From: Thereva unica
Taxonomy: Eukaryota; Arthropoda; Insecta; Diptera; Therevidae
DNA length: 64,000 nucleotides
Assembly (NCBI GenBank): GCA_949987705.1
Contig: OX465281.1
Span: forward strand, 223,543,978 to 223,607,977
Direction of reading: 5' to 3'
Under the pieces are notes generated by a model, which was not told the DNA's origin, did not search any database, and saw nothing but the letters and a program-made list of their open reading frames with translations. Shown here piece by piece: positions 23,275 through 34,949 of this stretch. Each line of letters begins with the position of its first letter. The stretch's first letter is position 1. The position numbers were made by a program, and so were the translations under genes.

Positions 23275-24721
23275 TGTTCAGAATTAGCACTTTAATTTCT
23301 GACTCAATAAAAAAGGTGCCGGAAGGGTGCGATTCAATAAAAAGATAACCTTTTCCACTAATCAAAATTACTATTTATTCACAATTAATTCTTAAATTTT
23401 CTCAACTATAAATTCAATAAATTCAACAAATTGCCAAAATAATTCAATTCAATCTTTAATTCGTTATTTATTACTTGAAATTTCGTATTTGTTTTGTAAA
23501 TAAAAATTACCAAAATATTGCTTGCTCTGGCAACTTAAATGAATAACGCCACCTATCTGTCAGCGTGATGATTGATGTTTCGACTGATGTGTTCTGCAAT
23601 TAGAACAGCCAGGAATAACCTTTGTGTTGCTGCACTCTGGTTTCGTTTCTTGAGAATCGCTTGGGATATGCTTGCTGTTTGCTGCCTGGTTGCTGCTTGA
23701 TGGACTACCTTGCCTTGTGAAGTCGTCCCTCTGTGGTTCGATAATTGCTGCAAATCAATTTTTGCGTATTAAGTTGATGCTGTATTAAAGACTTCAAGAC
23801 TGTCTTTAATTCAGGCTTCGCTACGAAAAGACCTCAATTCTGTCTTTTCAGACTGTCAAGTTCAGTACTTGAGCAGAAATTGTTTTGAAAAAGACCTCAA
23901 TTCTGTCCTCTCCAATTGCCAAGTTCGATACTTGGGCTGATTTTTTCGCTTGCTTAATTTCTAGTTCAAGACTCTAGAAATGTGAAGCAACTTCTGATCT
24001 TTCTTGAGACTGTGCTTCGGTATTTATTTTATCTACGAATAATGGTTGTGATTGCGTGTGGTGGGGCTTCGCCTTTTGAAGTACATAATTTTGGGTTTAT
24101 GTACTAGATGTCCGATCAGCTGTTCTTTTCTGACTTGTAGACGTCAGATGGGTTTTTTGCATCTTGGTAAGTATATTATTTAGTTCTTTATTTATTTACT
24201 AATTTTAAGATATATTTTCAGGATTTTAGTGGTGGGTGAATGAGGGGGAGCCCGCGATTATTATATTGGGGTTGACAGGTAAGTATTTTTTGTGGAACCT
24301 GTTTGAAATTTTTATTAATCTTTTTTTTTGTTTACAGACTTGTGATTTGCCGACGGCTTTTTGCGTTTTCGAGGGATGACTTTTCTTGTTGATTTTTCAG
24401 CGTCTTTTCAACTTTTAAAGAAGGTAAGTACTTGTAGATTTAATATTTTGTATTCTAATAACCCTTTTTTATATTTTCAGGTATGAATTGTTGTTTTTTG
24501 TGTAGTGCTGTCCTTGAACTTGTGTGTTTTTGTTTGTAGATTTTTGTAGATTCATGTAGTTTGTTTATTTGAATAAAATTGAAGATATTGGGAAAAATGG
24601 TTTTTTTTATTTATTTATTCCTTTTTTTATGCCATTTTCAGGGGTTTGTCGTTTATAGGTCTGTTTTTTCGTAGGTATGATTTCTTAGTTTTTCAGGTGT
24701 GTTTTGATTTCAGCCTGAACA
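23275..24721 (-). repeat. 5' LTR of the BEL/Pao element
   Basis: 1,447 bp with TG...CA ends, matching 17886-19325 apart from the two small indels noted there. It would hold the promoter and transcription start. I did not identify a convincing TATA box. Confidence 0.93.
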
Positions 24722-25060
24722 ACCGGGAACCGGACCCCTTTTTAGTTTTATTCATAATTACTCCCATGCGCAGCGGAGAAACAAGGTCCACCCGGGCAGA
24801 AATCTGCAATACCCGGGTAAAGCTAGTTAGACCCGGAGATCGCCAGGTATCCGGAGCACACCGTACAAGACTGAGCTTTTTTGATAATCTGGGTCCCCAG
24901 CCTAGCTGATCATCGACATGGTTGGTATCACACCTTGATCCGACCCAGAGGATTGCGGATTGAGGGTGGTTAGCAAGGATTGAAAACAAGGAGAGGAACA
25001 TAAGGTATATAGGATGACTGTCCGCTACGTTCAAGACCGCCTTACCCAGGGTGAACCAGC
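24722..25060 (-). mobile_element. 5' part of the interrupted non-LTR element
   Basis: ACCGG (24722-24726) is the right target duplication. Read on minus, the sequence approaching the BEL insertion encodes MGVIMNKTKKGSGSR in one frame and would join the ORF1 piece at 17885 once the BEL element and one duplication are removed. This is probably the 5' UTR and ORF1 start of a LOA/R1-like element. Joining still leaves a stop, so the host copy was already decayed. Confidence 0.45.
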
Positions 25061-26460
25061 TTGATGGACTTGTAACGCAAACGTGTAGTACGAAGGAATT
25101 TCAACTTTCAATAAGTACATACATCCAACCCAATTACATTTAAGAACGTCAATAATAAAAGTTTACTAAAACTTTATCAGGAAGACTTCATAAAATCCTT
25201 CTCAACAGACATTATACGTTTTGCAATATTTTAAACCAAAAACGAAAATAGAAAATTCCCAACACGAAAAATATAATAAAAATAAATTTCAAATAAAATC
25301 GCTTCATATTTCTTTTATATGACGTGGCCATGACCCTGAAATACTAAAATTCAAGAATAAACATCATAAATTTCCAGTATAGGCCCCATGAAAGCCCCGG
25401 GAATATTTAGTGAAATACTGCTTCTATTACGATTTTATTATCCTTTTTATATTCCTTTAAAGGGCACTATAAATACCGCTGAATTCAGCACATCAACAGA
25501 CCCACCGTTAACCTGAACTAACATCCTGATCTAATGTCCTTGCCTCCTCGCCCATTGGTATAGTGCTATAAAAAGTCCTCGATTTTTATGAGATGGGAGT
25601 GTGGTGTGCTAAAAAATCACCATGAGCAAAAAACATTTTAAAGGCTCCAATCAAGCGCGTCTGATTACTAGCAACCTGCCAAACTTTTGAACAGAATTGA
25701 AACCGATTTTTTATTGGCTATAGACGTGCTTTGAATGTGCTTGAACGAAAAAAATAAAAGGATGCGAATAGGTCTTTAAACTGTCATTTGTGAATTTATG
25801 CTCGTAGTTTAGAAACTAAATAGAAACGCGATTGCAATAATTGAAATATAATCTCAGATGGGGGTTGTTTGGGTTGGTCTTTGCAGGACTGTAGAAGTTA
25901 AAAACATCTATCATTTTCATTTTATATTTCAAAATATACTACGAAAATAGAGTTTAGAGACGACAAAACTATTATTATTATCATTATCAACAAGATCCTA
26001 CAGGGAAGAATGCCTTTGTTCAAGAAAGAAAAATTTAGTGCATGCCCAAGTGAATCGTTTTGTCATCCGTCATCAGAAAAATTCATCATTTGATAACAGG
26101 TTGAGAGATAAACTCTTCTTAAGCCTCTGCTCCTTCAATCCTGAAGAACTGAACTATTATGAAGGCAGCTTCATAATAGGAAGCAAATTCAAAAAGCCGA
26201 TTTATTAGCATCTCTATTTGGCCGAGTTAAAATAAAAAATGTGCTTACGGGCAAACATGGCCGCAGGATTTTTAACTATTTTTAATGGCAGCACATAAGG
26301 CCTCACGACGGCCAAACTTAACCAAAAGATTTAAATGGTCAAGAACTAAGCTGTAAACGGGGGCATTTCACGTAAAAAGAACAATGGGCAACTTCATATA
26401 GATCGTTGGCCCAGTGCTGAAGCACTTTCTTATTTATCTTAAAATGTAGATCCGAATAAT
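25061..26460. other. Non-coding stretch, nothing identified
   Basis: AT-rich. A TATAAATA at 25468-25475 is followed by no ORF and has poor spacing to any initiator, so I do not call a promoter. No repeat structure seen. Confidence 0.35.
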
Positions 26461-26468
26461 CCGCTTTT

Positions 26469-26668
26469 TGGTGGAGCGGGGAAGGGCTAAGGAAGATTAT
26501 GACAGAAGGAATCAGGAATGTAACGAGGGAAGAAGGTAGAAGAAAAACGGAAAGTTATATATGTTGGAAAGTGGAAAAGGCGAAGAATCGTAGGGCTGCC
26601 GAGATTTGAACCCGGGACCTCTGGGACGGTAGCCAGACGCCTTACTCGTTAGGCTACCGAGGCAGCCA
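26469..26668 (-). mobile_element. tRNA-derived SINE, copy B
   Basis: On minus, a tRNA-like head (about 26590-26668) with A-box-like TAGCCTAACGAGTAAGGCG and B-box GGGTTCAAATC leads into a body with cattcctgattccttctgtc and ccttccccgctccaccaaa. The plus-strand copy at 58771-58965 has the same head and body in the same order. A shared head and body at two unrelated sites is the signature of a SINE family. Confidence 0.75.
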
Positions 26669-27440
26669 TTTAGTCCTGTTAAGTAGTTACGAATAATACT
26701 TATGATTATGAAAATGAAACATCTTTATTTACTAAACTTTACTAAAGAATTGTCTTAATGAGTATTGTCGCTGTCAATAATAATGTCGTCTCTCTAAATG
26801 CCTTCCAATACCGAATACTGACGACATGGGCACACGATCCAACAGTCCTCATTCCTGTTAAACATGAGTAGTAATATGTCTGGATAGCGTTAATTCCCTG
26901 AACATTGGAATTGATCAATATATAGGTATAATATATTGTATTTGACCTATTAGTCGTGATAAATTCAACCTCTCATTAGCGTACAGTCGGTATTCTCTTA
27001 TCCTTGGATTTGGAGTTACATACACCTGTATGTTATAAACGCCACCTCGCAAGTGTTCGCTGAGGTAAGAACGTGCCCGACTTAAATGGTATGTTCCCAA
27101 GCTGAATAAAATAATCTCTTCATCTGCGAGCATAGGGAACGGCACATTTATTGACTCTTCCGTCAATGCCACAAACTACGCTCGCTGGAGGCTTACGTAG
27201 TTGCCCAATGTATTGTCGTTGTTCATTCGAGTACTTATTCGATCGGCAAAGGCGGCGTCGTAAGTACTGCCACGCAAAGGTATATGGCGTCTCGTTGTTG
27301 ACCTAAGGAGGTCGTGACTACTTAACCGGACTATCCTGTGGCTGCCTTAACCGAACTCCAAGCCTCCAGCCATGCTCTTATAACTAATTACATTCCTAAG
27401 CGACGGTAATTATTGAACTGTTCGAACCGCTGTAACTTTT
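26669..27440. other. Non-coding stretch, nothing identified
   Basis: No recognisable coding or repeat structure apart from the SINE boundary on the left. Confidence 0.35.
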
Positions 27441-27476
27441 TTATTTGATTCATTCAAGTAATGCTGCCATAGAACA

Positions 27477-28166
27477 AAAGGCTGTATCAGATCCAAAGCA
27501 GCGCAACAAAAATATCAGCAGCAAACTGTTTCTATTGGTCAAAGCGGGTCACATGACCACAGAAGCAGCACTGAATGCTGCCGCTGCATTTTCATTCCTA
27601 ATCCTAATTTTGCTGCCCATCAAGGCAGCTTTTTTGACATTTCAGTTTTTTATTTAAGACGAAAAAATTAATGGTCTTGGATGTGAAGTATCACGTCCGT
27701 ATTTTAACGTGACAACGTCTATTAATTTGAACGTGACAACGTCTGTTATTACGTTTTGTATTATTTTCTCAATTAATAAATTATATATTTCGAAGCAAAT
27801 TTTTTTTTGTGTGCGGGACATTTTCACACGCGCGTCCTATCTTAAACCGATTAAATAGACGTTGTCACGTCAATAAGGTGAATGAATGTATTTTTCCCGT
27901 GTAGAGGATAAATTAACGAAAATTTTGAGCCATTAACCACCCCCCTAGCATGTATGGGGGCGGAGATATGATTTTTTTTGTGTGCGGGACATTGTGCGGG
28001 ACATTTTCACACGCGCGTCCTATCTTAAACCGATTTAATAGACGTTGTCACGTCAAAAAGCGTTTGCTGCCTGCTGCTGCTACAACGAATCCGATACAAG
28101 AAGCAGCATGCTGCCTCTTCCGCTGCTGCTGCCGCTGCTCAAAAATTTGATCTGATACGGCCTAAA
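27477..28166. mobile_element. Possible TIR element with internal direct repeats
   Basis: The left end AGGCTGTATCAGATC is matched inverted by the right end gatctgatacggcct, with one mismatch, and AAA lies on both sides. Inside are GCAGC-rich stretches and two direct copies of a ~60-bp block containing ttttcacacgcgcgtcctat and agacgttgtcacgtca (27816-27872 and 27995-28056). No transposase. The AGG start and possible 3-bp duplication recall PIF/Harbinger, but this is weak. Confidence 0.45.
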
Positions 28167-28169
28167 ATG

Positions 28170-28910
28170 TTGAGAATATTCGGATCTTCATTTTAAGATA
28201 GGTAAGAAAGTCCATTTGCCCGTTCCGTTGGAGCCAAAAAAGAATCTGCCCATATGTATTGTTGAATTTGTTTTGGGAACTTCAACATTTTCGTTATATA
28301 CCTACAGTGAATGGTCCTTTCGATTTATCCTACAAGATTATAGATGCGCAAGAGGAACGAGCTCGCCAGTCATCGGTTTCTTGTATGTATGTGGTGCGCG
28401 TTGATTTATATTTTAGTAACCGCTCGAAAAAAAGTGAAACATTTATTTGAAGTGTGCTGATAAAAATTTTGCAATGTTCGACTTCGATATCAGTACCGGA
28501 TATCACAGGCCATATTTTATGTTTACCCGGGATAACAAATAAAAACTAGTGGGATTCATTTCAGTAAGCGTTTATATGCCCTGGTAAACATTAGATATCT
28601 ACTTTTCGTTTTATATCTACTGACACTCACTAATAATTTTAATAACTGCGATTATCCATTTTTCATAAACCTACCAAATGTTTCGTTTAAATCATACATA
28701 TTTTTTGTGACAAATCCACAGTGAAGTTCGATAAAATTGAATTTTTGTTTTGGTCTACAGCACCACCTACATGACTATAAGCTATAATAAAATGAACAGC
28801 ATATAAAATATGCATATAAACAAATAAATACTTTATATTATTTCCGCGAAATTTCTTAATGATTTATAAAGCCGCCGAAGAGCCATAAAAAGTCAAGAAA
28901 ATGATTTTTT
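28170..28910. other. Non-coding stretch, nothing identified
   Basis: AT-rich sequence with no supported feature. Confidence 0.35.
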
Positions 28911-28914
28911 TGCA

Positions 28915-29315
28915 CTTTTAATTAAATAAATGTTTATGTTCTCGTGAGTATCATTATTAAATTTAATAATTTAGTGAGAAATATAATCAAAACATGTTAC
29001 ACCGAAGTAAAAAAAAAAGTATTTCACCATTTTGCGGCCGGGGATTGAACTTGGTTCCCCTGGGATAGGACTCCAGCGCCTTACCTCTAGGCTACCGATA
29101 TATGGACTTTATTAGAAATCTCTTTTTTGTTGTTTAAATATACTTCTAGTTGAAATTTCCAGACCATTTTCTCAGTTTTTGGTCTTTTGACCAAGAGCTA
29201 CATTTTGAGATATGGCCCAAGTCTGTAGCAGTACTTTCAGAGATGAAAGAAGGCTTCAGACGGACAGACGGACAGAGCCTCTGTATAAGCTTTTTTTTTT
29301 GAAAAAGCTAAAAAC
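28915..29315 (-). repeat. ~400-bp repeat containing a tRNA-like unit, copy 2
   Basis: Second copy of the repeat at 12755-13165, in the same orientation and with the same order of parts: tgtttatgttct at the left, the tRNA-like unit at about 29034-29100 on minus, gagatatggcccaagtctgt, a GGACAGACGGACAG stretch and cctctgtataagc. Confidence 0.6.
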
Positions 29316-29769
29316 ACGGTATACTCTTAACGCCTTAGACATTGTCTTCTTGTTGATGCATGTCCTTAGCCTACTCACAAAGCGTGAATAAATGCCAGAG
29401 ATGCGTGGCTGATTGATAACTGGTGAGATGAATGGCAGCCTCATGCAAGTCGCCCTGTCACATGTGCATTACTGGTGTCGGAGCAAGAGCTTGGGTATTA
29501 AGCCACAAAAAACCAGTCATTGTAGCCTTTGCTAATAGAAGGAAGCTAAATTTAAAAGCTACCTTTTTAGATGACAAAGAAATGGTTTCTCCGCTCCGCC
29601 TGCGGAGATATTAAATGTGTGGGAAACTTTCTCGTAGCTGACTGCCGCCATGACTTCTGGGCCGATCTGTTTGTGGCTATATACGTATGCATCCATTGCA
29701 TGTTGGGTCTGGGTATGACGTACCATACGAAACCCTTGTTTCTTGCGTACCTTATGAACCACCAAAATT

Positions 29770-30560
29770 TCCCAGTTCTCCACCTTGGTTCAATAATGAA
29801 CTCAAGCATTTGAAAAATCAGAAGAATAGGCTCTCGAAAACCTATTTAAAGAGAAAGGACTCTACGAGTCTCAATTCATTTATCAATTGCTATTTTACTC
29901 TGTATCGTGAATATTATAGCAGTATGAGTGATAAAGTGTTTACTGATCCTAGACACTTTTTCTTTTCTTCTATAAGAAAAAAGTTGATAACTACTCTAAT
30001 ACTATGCAGCACACGAACTGGTCTAGCTGTGAGTCGCCTATGATTTGCAGCATGTTTGGTTCTTCTTTCAGCAATCCTTCTCACCTTCTGACTTTCAGCC
30101 TAACAACAATAATTTTCGTTATATTTTTCCTAACCGAGAGGCTCATTTTCTAACTTTCTCAATTACCAGTGATGACATGGTGAAACATATTGACGAACTC
30201 CCATTCGACTTCACTTCTGGCCCCGATGATATTCCTCCTGCTGTCCTTAAGTCCTGTGCGGAGATTCGCCAGTCTCCACCGAAAACCCTTTTTCAAAAAT
30301 CCCTGGATAAAGGGTACTTCCCTAGCGTTTGAAAGAATTCGTTCATAATTTCTATTCACAAAAGTGGTAGCAAGAACGAAATATCTAATTAAGACCAGTT
30401 TCGAAGTTGTCTCTTATACCGAAATCCTTTGAATCAAATATCTATTCTGTAATTGTTCCTATCTGCAAGAGGCTGGTCTCACCGAACTAACATGGTTTTC
30501 TTGCAGGGCGTTCCACTACCACCAATATTTGAGTTCACTTTTCATGCTGTCGAGGACTCA
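29770..30560 (+). mobile_element. jockey-like non-LTR element, linker and RT fingers
   Basis: Starts with PPWFNNELKHLKNQKNRL, the block between endonuclease and RT in jockey/CR1-like ORF2. A frameshift follows, then SGPDDIPPAVLKSCAE (GPDxIPPxxLK), SLDKGYFPS, a stop where K is expected, SIHKSGSKNE and, after more damage, a FLAGRSTTTNI-like block near 30500. These are RT motifs 0-3 in order. The catalytic palm is missing and similarity ends near 30560. It is probably related to 51040-52530. Confidence 0.7.
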
Positions 30561-31550
30561 TAGTTAGAGGCCATTGGAAGTGAAGGGCGGGGACCGACAA
30601 GCTAACAGAGGAGTTCTTAGTTTTTGGGTGGTTAGGAGCCAGCCAAGAGTCAGCCCAAATCGAAGGTAGCTAGCTGGTCAAGCCGGACATTTACCGATTG
30701 GACACCGTCGTACAGGGCTTGAAAATGTGAGGTGCTACTGGAGAGGGAAATCAACCGATCAGTAACATTTGCGTGATCAGTTTCAATCACCTCCGAAATA
30801 TCTTTAATTTACCTTAATAGAGCTTGATGCATCTGACACGACCATTCAGGCAGTCCGGGTGAAAAATAGCTCCACAGACACAGTATGCCAGTAGGATTTG
30901 TGTCATTAAATTATTAATAGGAAGCTAATTATTTTCGTCCTTGTCAGAGATGAAAAATAAATAAGGATGCTTTTTACATTCGTTGAGTCTCGCTGTCGAT
31001 TAGATTTAGTACATAGTTTCATGCAATTGATTCGAAATGTGTTTTTTTTTCGCCTGAAATTCCCCTCTAAAAAATTCTCGTTCCACAATTTATTTGAGAA
31101 TGAACTTTTGTCGAAGTGTTTCTCCCCAACGTGGAAAGCTTCATACCACATAAGCTCCATCAAATAATGAATAAAATTTCCACGGAAAATTTTCCAACTA
31201 GCTTTTACGCATGTTCATTATTGTGGGTGGCTAAAGCTTTTAACGTAAAACGAGCCTCCAGCATCCGTTGGAGATTGTATCCTCGAAGAATTCTATCCTG
31301 AATTGTCCATCCTAGCTAGAAGGACCTTCAGGCAGCGGAAGTTTTATCTAGGATTTTTGTTTTTTGGTTAAAAGGAAGCTTTCCTGGTTTCAGAAAAAGG
31401 AGCCTAGGAGAGGCACCCTCAGATATTCGGTTTATCTGGTGACGGTAGTCTTTTGACGGTCGCCTCTGAGAAAAGTTGAACGGGGAAAAGTTGTACTGAA
31501 TCCGCGACAAGATTGTGCTGCTCTATTGGTACTGGGGTGCTGGATACACA
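30561..31550. other. Non-coding stretch, nothing identified
   Basis: No supported coding or repeat feature. Confidence 0.35.
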
Positions 31551-31559
31551 GGATAACAG

Positions 31560-32787
31560 CTAAAAAAAGCAACAACAACAACAACACACAGCACAGCACC
31601 TTCTAGCTTCTGAGTCCTGCGATTCATTCAGTTCAGTGATTCGTCCTGCTTTTTCGCACTGTTTTCGAGACGTTCTCACGAGTTCTGTGCAGGAGTAGAG
31701 AACCTCAGAATCCAGAAGCTTTACATAATCGGCAAGGAATGGACATGGAAAATGAAAAGTGAAAACAACTAAAAAAATACAAAAAAAAAAAATAAAGATA
31801 GCAGCTCTCTGGTGAATGTGAAGAATCGTGCAAATTTTTAAAGAAAAGTGGATGGAAATTGTTTTCTTTATTTGTATCCTTGTGGGTTTTCACCGTTTCT
31901 TTTTTCCTTTTTTTTGAATATTTTTTTCCTTAGTGAGAGTATATATGCATAGTATTCCACAGGGCAAGCAAAGTGGTCCTTTCTTATTCTGTTCACGGAG
32001 TGATGCTGAGTAAGGGCGTGTAGTTTTTTTCTTTTCTTTTAAAAAAAAAAATTTTTTTGGTGAAGAGTGTATTATGGTACTCTAAGGAAGAAGAAAAATA
32101 AAATATCACTGCTTACAGAGGAGCAGGATAAGAAAACGAGGCGAATTATTACAAAATTCGTATAACATTATTTTTTTTGCGCTCCCATAAAAAGGATCAA
32201 AATTTTAATACAAATAGTCAACGTTACTATATTTTTTTTTGTGTTTGATTTGTGTGTGTGTGTTAACTTGACAAATATTCTTGGTATTTTAAGATTATAG
32301 TAAGTTTTGAGTTACCAAGATCAGATTCCAAAGGATTAAGTCTTCATGTTATAGTAGTTTATTATGCAAATGCGTTGAATCCTTAAGCTCAACCTGTTAT
32401 GAGTGTGTGTTTGCATAATTAATATCCGTTGTCGCGTTGGTTAAGCGCCAACTTTTGTGTGAATATGTGAATATATATGTGCTAAAATGTTATAGAGATA
32501 TAGAATGGGAGATAGGATGTTTTTCCTGGCAAGCGATGTAAAGAGTGATTATAGCAAGTGATGATGATATACAACAAAATTTCCCCAACTACCAATGGAA
32601 TGTAAAAGTGTGTAATAAAAGAAAACTAAAATTTAAAACCCAAAGGATTATACTTAACGAAGGATTAACTTCTAAGGATTACAAGGATTTTAAGCTTTTA
32701 TACGGGGCTGAACCAGGATTTTTTTTTTCTTTTTTGCCACAGCAAAAAAAGGATTGCGCGCCAGTATCCCTTGATAGAGAAGCGAGA
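31560..32787 (+). other. Possible untranslated 5' exon with splice donor
   Basis: The stretch opens with (CAA)n-like and CACAGCACAG sequence and contains several gtgtgtg and A/T tracts typical of fly 5' UTRs. It ends at a strong donor: gagaagcgagag then GTGAGTGC at 32788. There is no long ORF and no downstream acceptor that I can pair with confidence. This is an inference from composition and one splice consensus only. Confidence 0.2.
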
Positions 32788-34100
32788 GGTGAGTGCATAT
32801 ACATATATATATGTATGTATATGTATATATATTTTCTTTTTCAGTGTTTTATAACGAAAATTTGAAATTGATTTAGAGTAGGGCGTCCCATTGAATGATG
32901 GTCTGGGCATTACAATATTCCGGCCTATTATGGGTCTGGCTTAGTTGTAAGGATCCCTATTTTGTGTATGTTTACTCCTTTTGTGGCTCTGTTGCCCCTG
33001 TCCCCATCCTGTGGGGAGGGGGAGATCGGGATTTCTGACCTAATGTGGTTGATTTATTACCCTATGGGTGATTATGTAACCGATATTGGGTGTGTATGTT
33101 ATGATCCTTTATTTATCTTTTAGTAATTTCTTTTCTGCTGTGAATATTTTTTTTTTCTACATATTTTTTCTTTCTTGTTGTTGGCTGTGTATATTATATC
33201 AAGGGTCTAGTTATGGAGAAAGAGAATGTGTATATATGTACATATTTTGTTTTCTTTTTTTTCCAACTAGAATTTATGGGTTATGTATTCTATACATCAG
33301 AAAGTGTGATGCTCCATTACTCACTATACTGGCATTTGTTCATGATTAATGAAGGGTTTTCCTATGGGATTAAATTAACATTAGCCATAGAGAAACTGGC
33401 AACAGCATTGGAATATATGTAGGTATATATGTACATATAAGCAAGGAAATCTTTATAAATAATTGCTAAATAGTATATGAGGACCTCAAGTTTTTTTTTG
33501 TGTTATATTTATTGTAATTAATTATGTGTTAAATATGAAATTGTGATGGCTTTAATTGCTAGATTAATAATGGTCTTTAAAGTGGCAGGGTTTTTTTTAA
33601 TTGTTTAATATTAATTTTAATAACAATGAAATTTATTTATTTATTATAAGGGATTTGGATGTTTGTCATGATTTATATAGATGTATTTATATTTTTTTTT
33701 AAATTACATAATAAATTAGTCTAATTTGTTAGGATTCTGTGCCTTTGTATATATTTATCAATATTAAAGATGATCGTTGACGTAACCATTAAAGTTATCA
33801 TGTTGTACACAGGAATAAGCCAGTTTCAACTTGATTGAAAATTATAGTTGGTTGAATAATAGAAAAAGTTGGTATTTGTATGAATTTTGCAAAAATTAAC
33901 TCGTTTTTTCTGTTATTTTTTTGTTGTTATGTCACAACTGAGAAGAATACAGTAGAAACTCCCTATAATGAACTCATACTTGCCATAAATATATGTTTGT
34001 TATAAGAAAATTATGCTATTAATCCGGGTGCTGGAGCATTTCCAGTGATTTTGGCGTGATGTAACGGACTTTTTTTGGTGGAATCGGTCAGAAGGGACAT
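32788..34100. other. AT-rich non-coding stretch
   Basis: Rich in atatat and poly(T) tracts, with no motif-bearing ORF. It would be intronic if the upstream exon is real. Confidence 0.3.
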
Positions 34101-34114
34101 CTCCAACAATATCT

Positions 34115-34940
34115 AAGGGATCGTCCATAAATTACGTGAGGTGATTTTTGCGAATTTTCGACCCCCCCCCTACGCCTTGGTGAGATATCGTGAGATTTCT
34201 CTCGACACCCTCCCTCCCCCCCTAATCTCACGCATAATTACGGTCGTAACCACAGCAACGCTGGCCTTTCCTTTGAATATAGAACTGCAGGAAAGGCGAG
34301 ATAACTGATAATTCGGACTCACCTGCCCACCTCGTTTTTCTGCTTGGGGTGCACAAAAAACTACCAAAACGTGAGCATTCACCCAACAAGCATTTCATTA
34401 AGCTCGAACCGGGGTTGGCGTGTCCCTTCTTGTCGTTCTAAATTCTAATGGCCTTTTCGCGGTTCAGTGTTACTTGGCTCGTACTCTGCAGCATTCGATG
34501 AGTCGCACGTTTGGCTAGCCGTTGGAGGCTAAACAATCGAGTAAATTATTTGTGTAGGATTTACCCATATCTTAATGCCCCTATTAACACACAGTTCGAC
34601 GGTAGGCCGGACCTGAAAGTTTTCGCCTTGAGGCCAAGTATTACTATACACTGACCGGCCACCAACTGTATGGCCTGAAGTTCAAGAATGACAAAAATCG
34701 CATTTATCGTCAGTTCGGGCCTGAAGATCTGAACTTCTATTCACTCTCGAGCCGTGGATTGACGGCAAGAATTCACGCCGTATTCACTCGTAACGGAAGG
34801 CAAGGCGCGAGCTAAGCGTAAAACCATCCACACTAATTAAGTGATATTTGCCGAGACCCCCCGTCTCCCCACGTGGGATTTGGTGAGATTCGGCTCGAAT
34901 CCCTCCCCCTAAACGCCTCACGTAATTTTTGGACGACCCC
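34115..34940. mobile_element. TIR element with CTAA duplication
   Basis: The left end GGGATCGTCCATAAATTACG (from about 34118) is matched inverted, with two mismatches, by the right end, which finishes ggacgaccc near 34939. CTAA flanks both ends. C-rich runs follow each TIR. No transposase is visible in the ~820 bp. A short relative lies at 13165-13275. A 4-bp duplication near TTAA would fit piggyBac-like elements, but the superfamily is uncertain. Confidence 0.55.
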
Positions 34941-34949
34941 TAAGGGGTG

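Larger units (their letters stand above)
17886..24721 (-). mobile_element. BEL/Pao LTR retrotransposon, integrase missing
   Basis: A 6,836-bp element on minus with LTRs starting TGTTCAG and ending CTGAACA. The order read on minus is 5' LTR (23275-24721), primer site, one gag-protease-RT-RNase H ORF (23216-19413), polypurine tract, 3' LTR (17886-19325), with ACCGG on both sides. The LTRs appear to differ only by a 6-bp indel and one T in a homopolymer, so insertion was very recent. The ORF stops soon after RNase H and only about 90 bp separate it from the 3' LTR. The integrase domain that BEL/Pao polyproteins normally carry is therefore absent, and the copy is non-autonomous. It landed in a non-LTR ORF1 relic. 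Confidence 0.93.

Noticed and set aside
25468..25490. TATAAATA with nearby TCAGCA as a core promoter
   Set aside because: Spacing is about 19 bp to the initiator-like A rather than ~30, and no transcript-like sequence follows.
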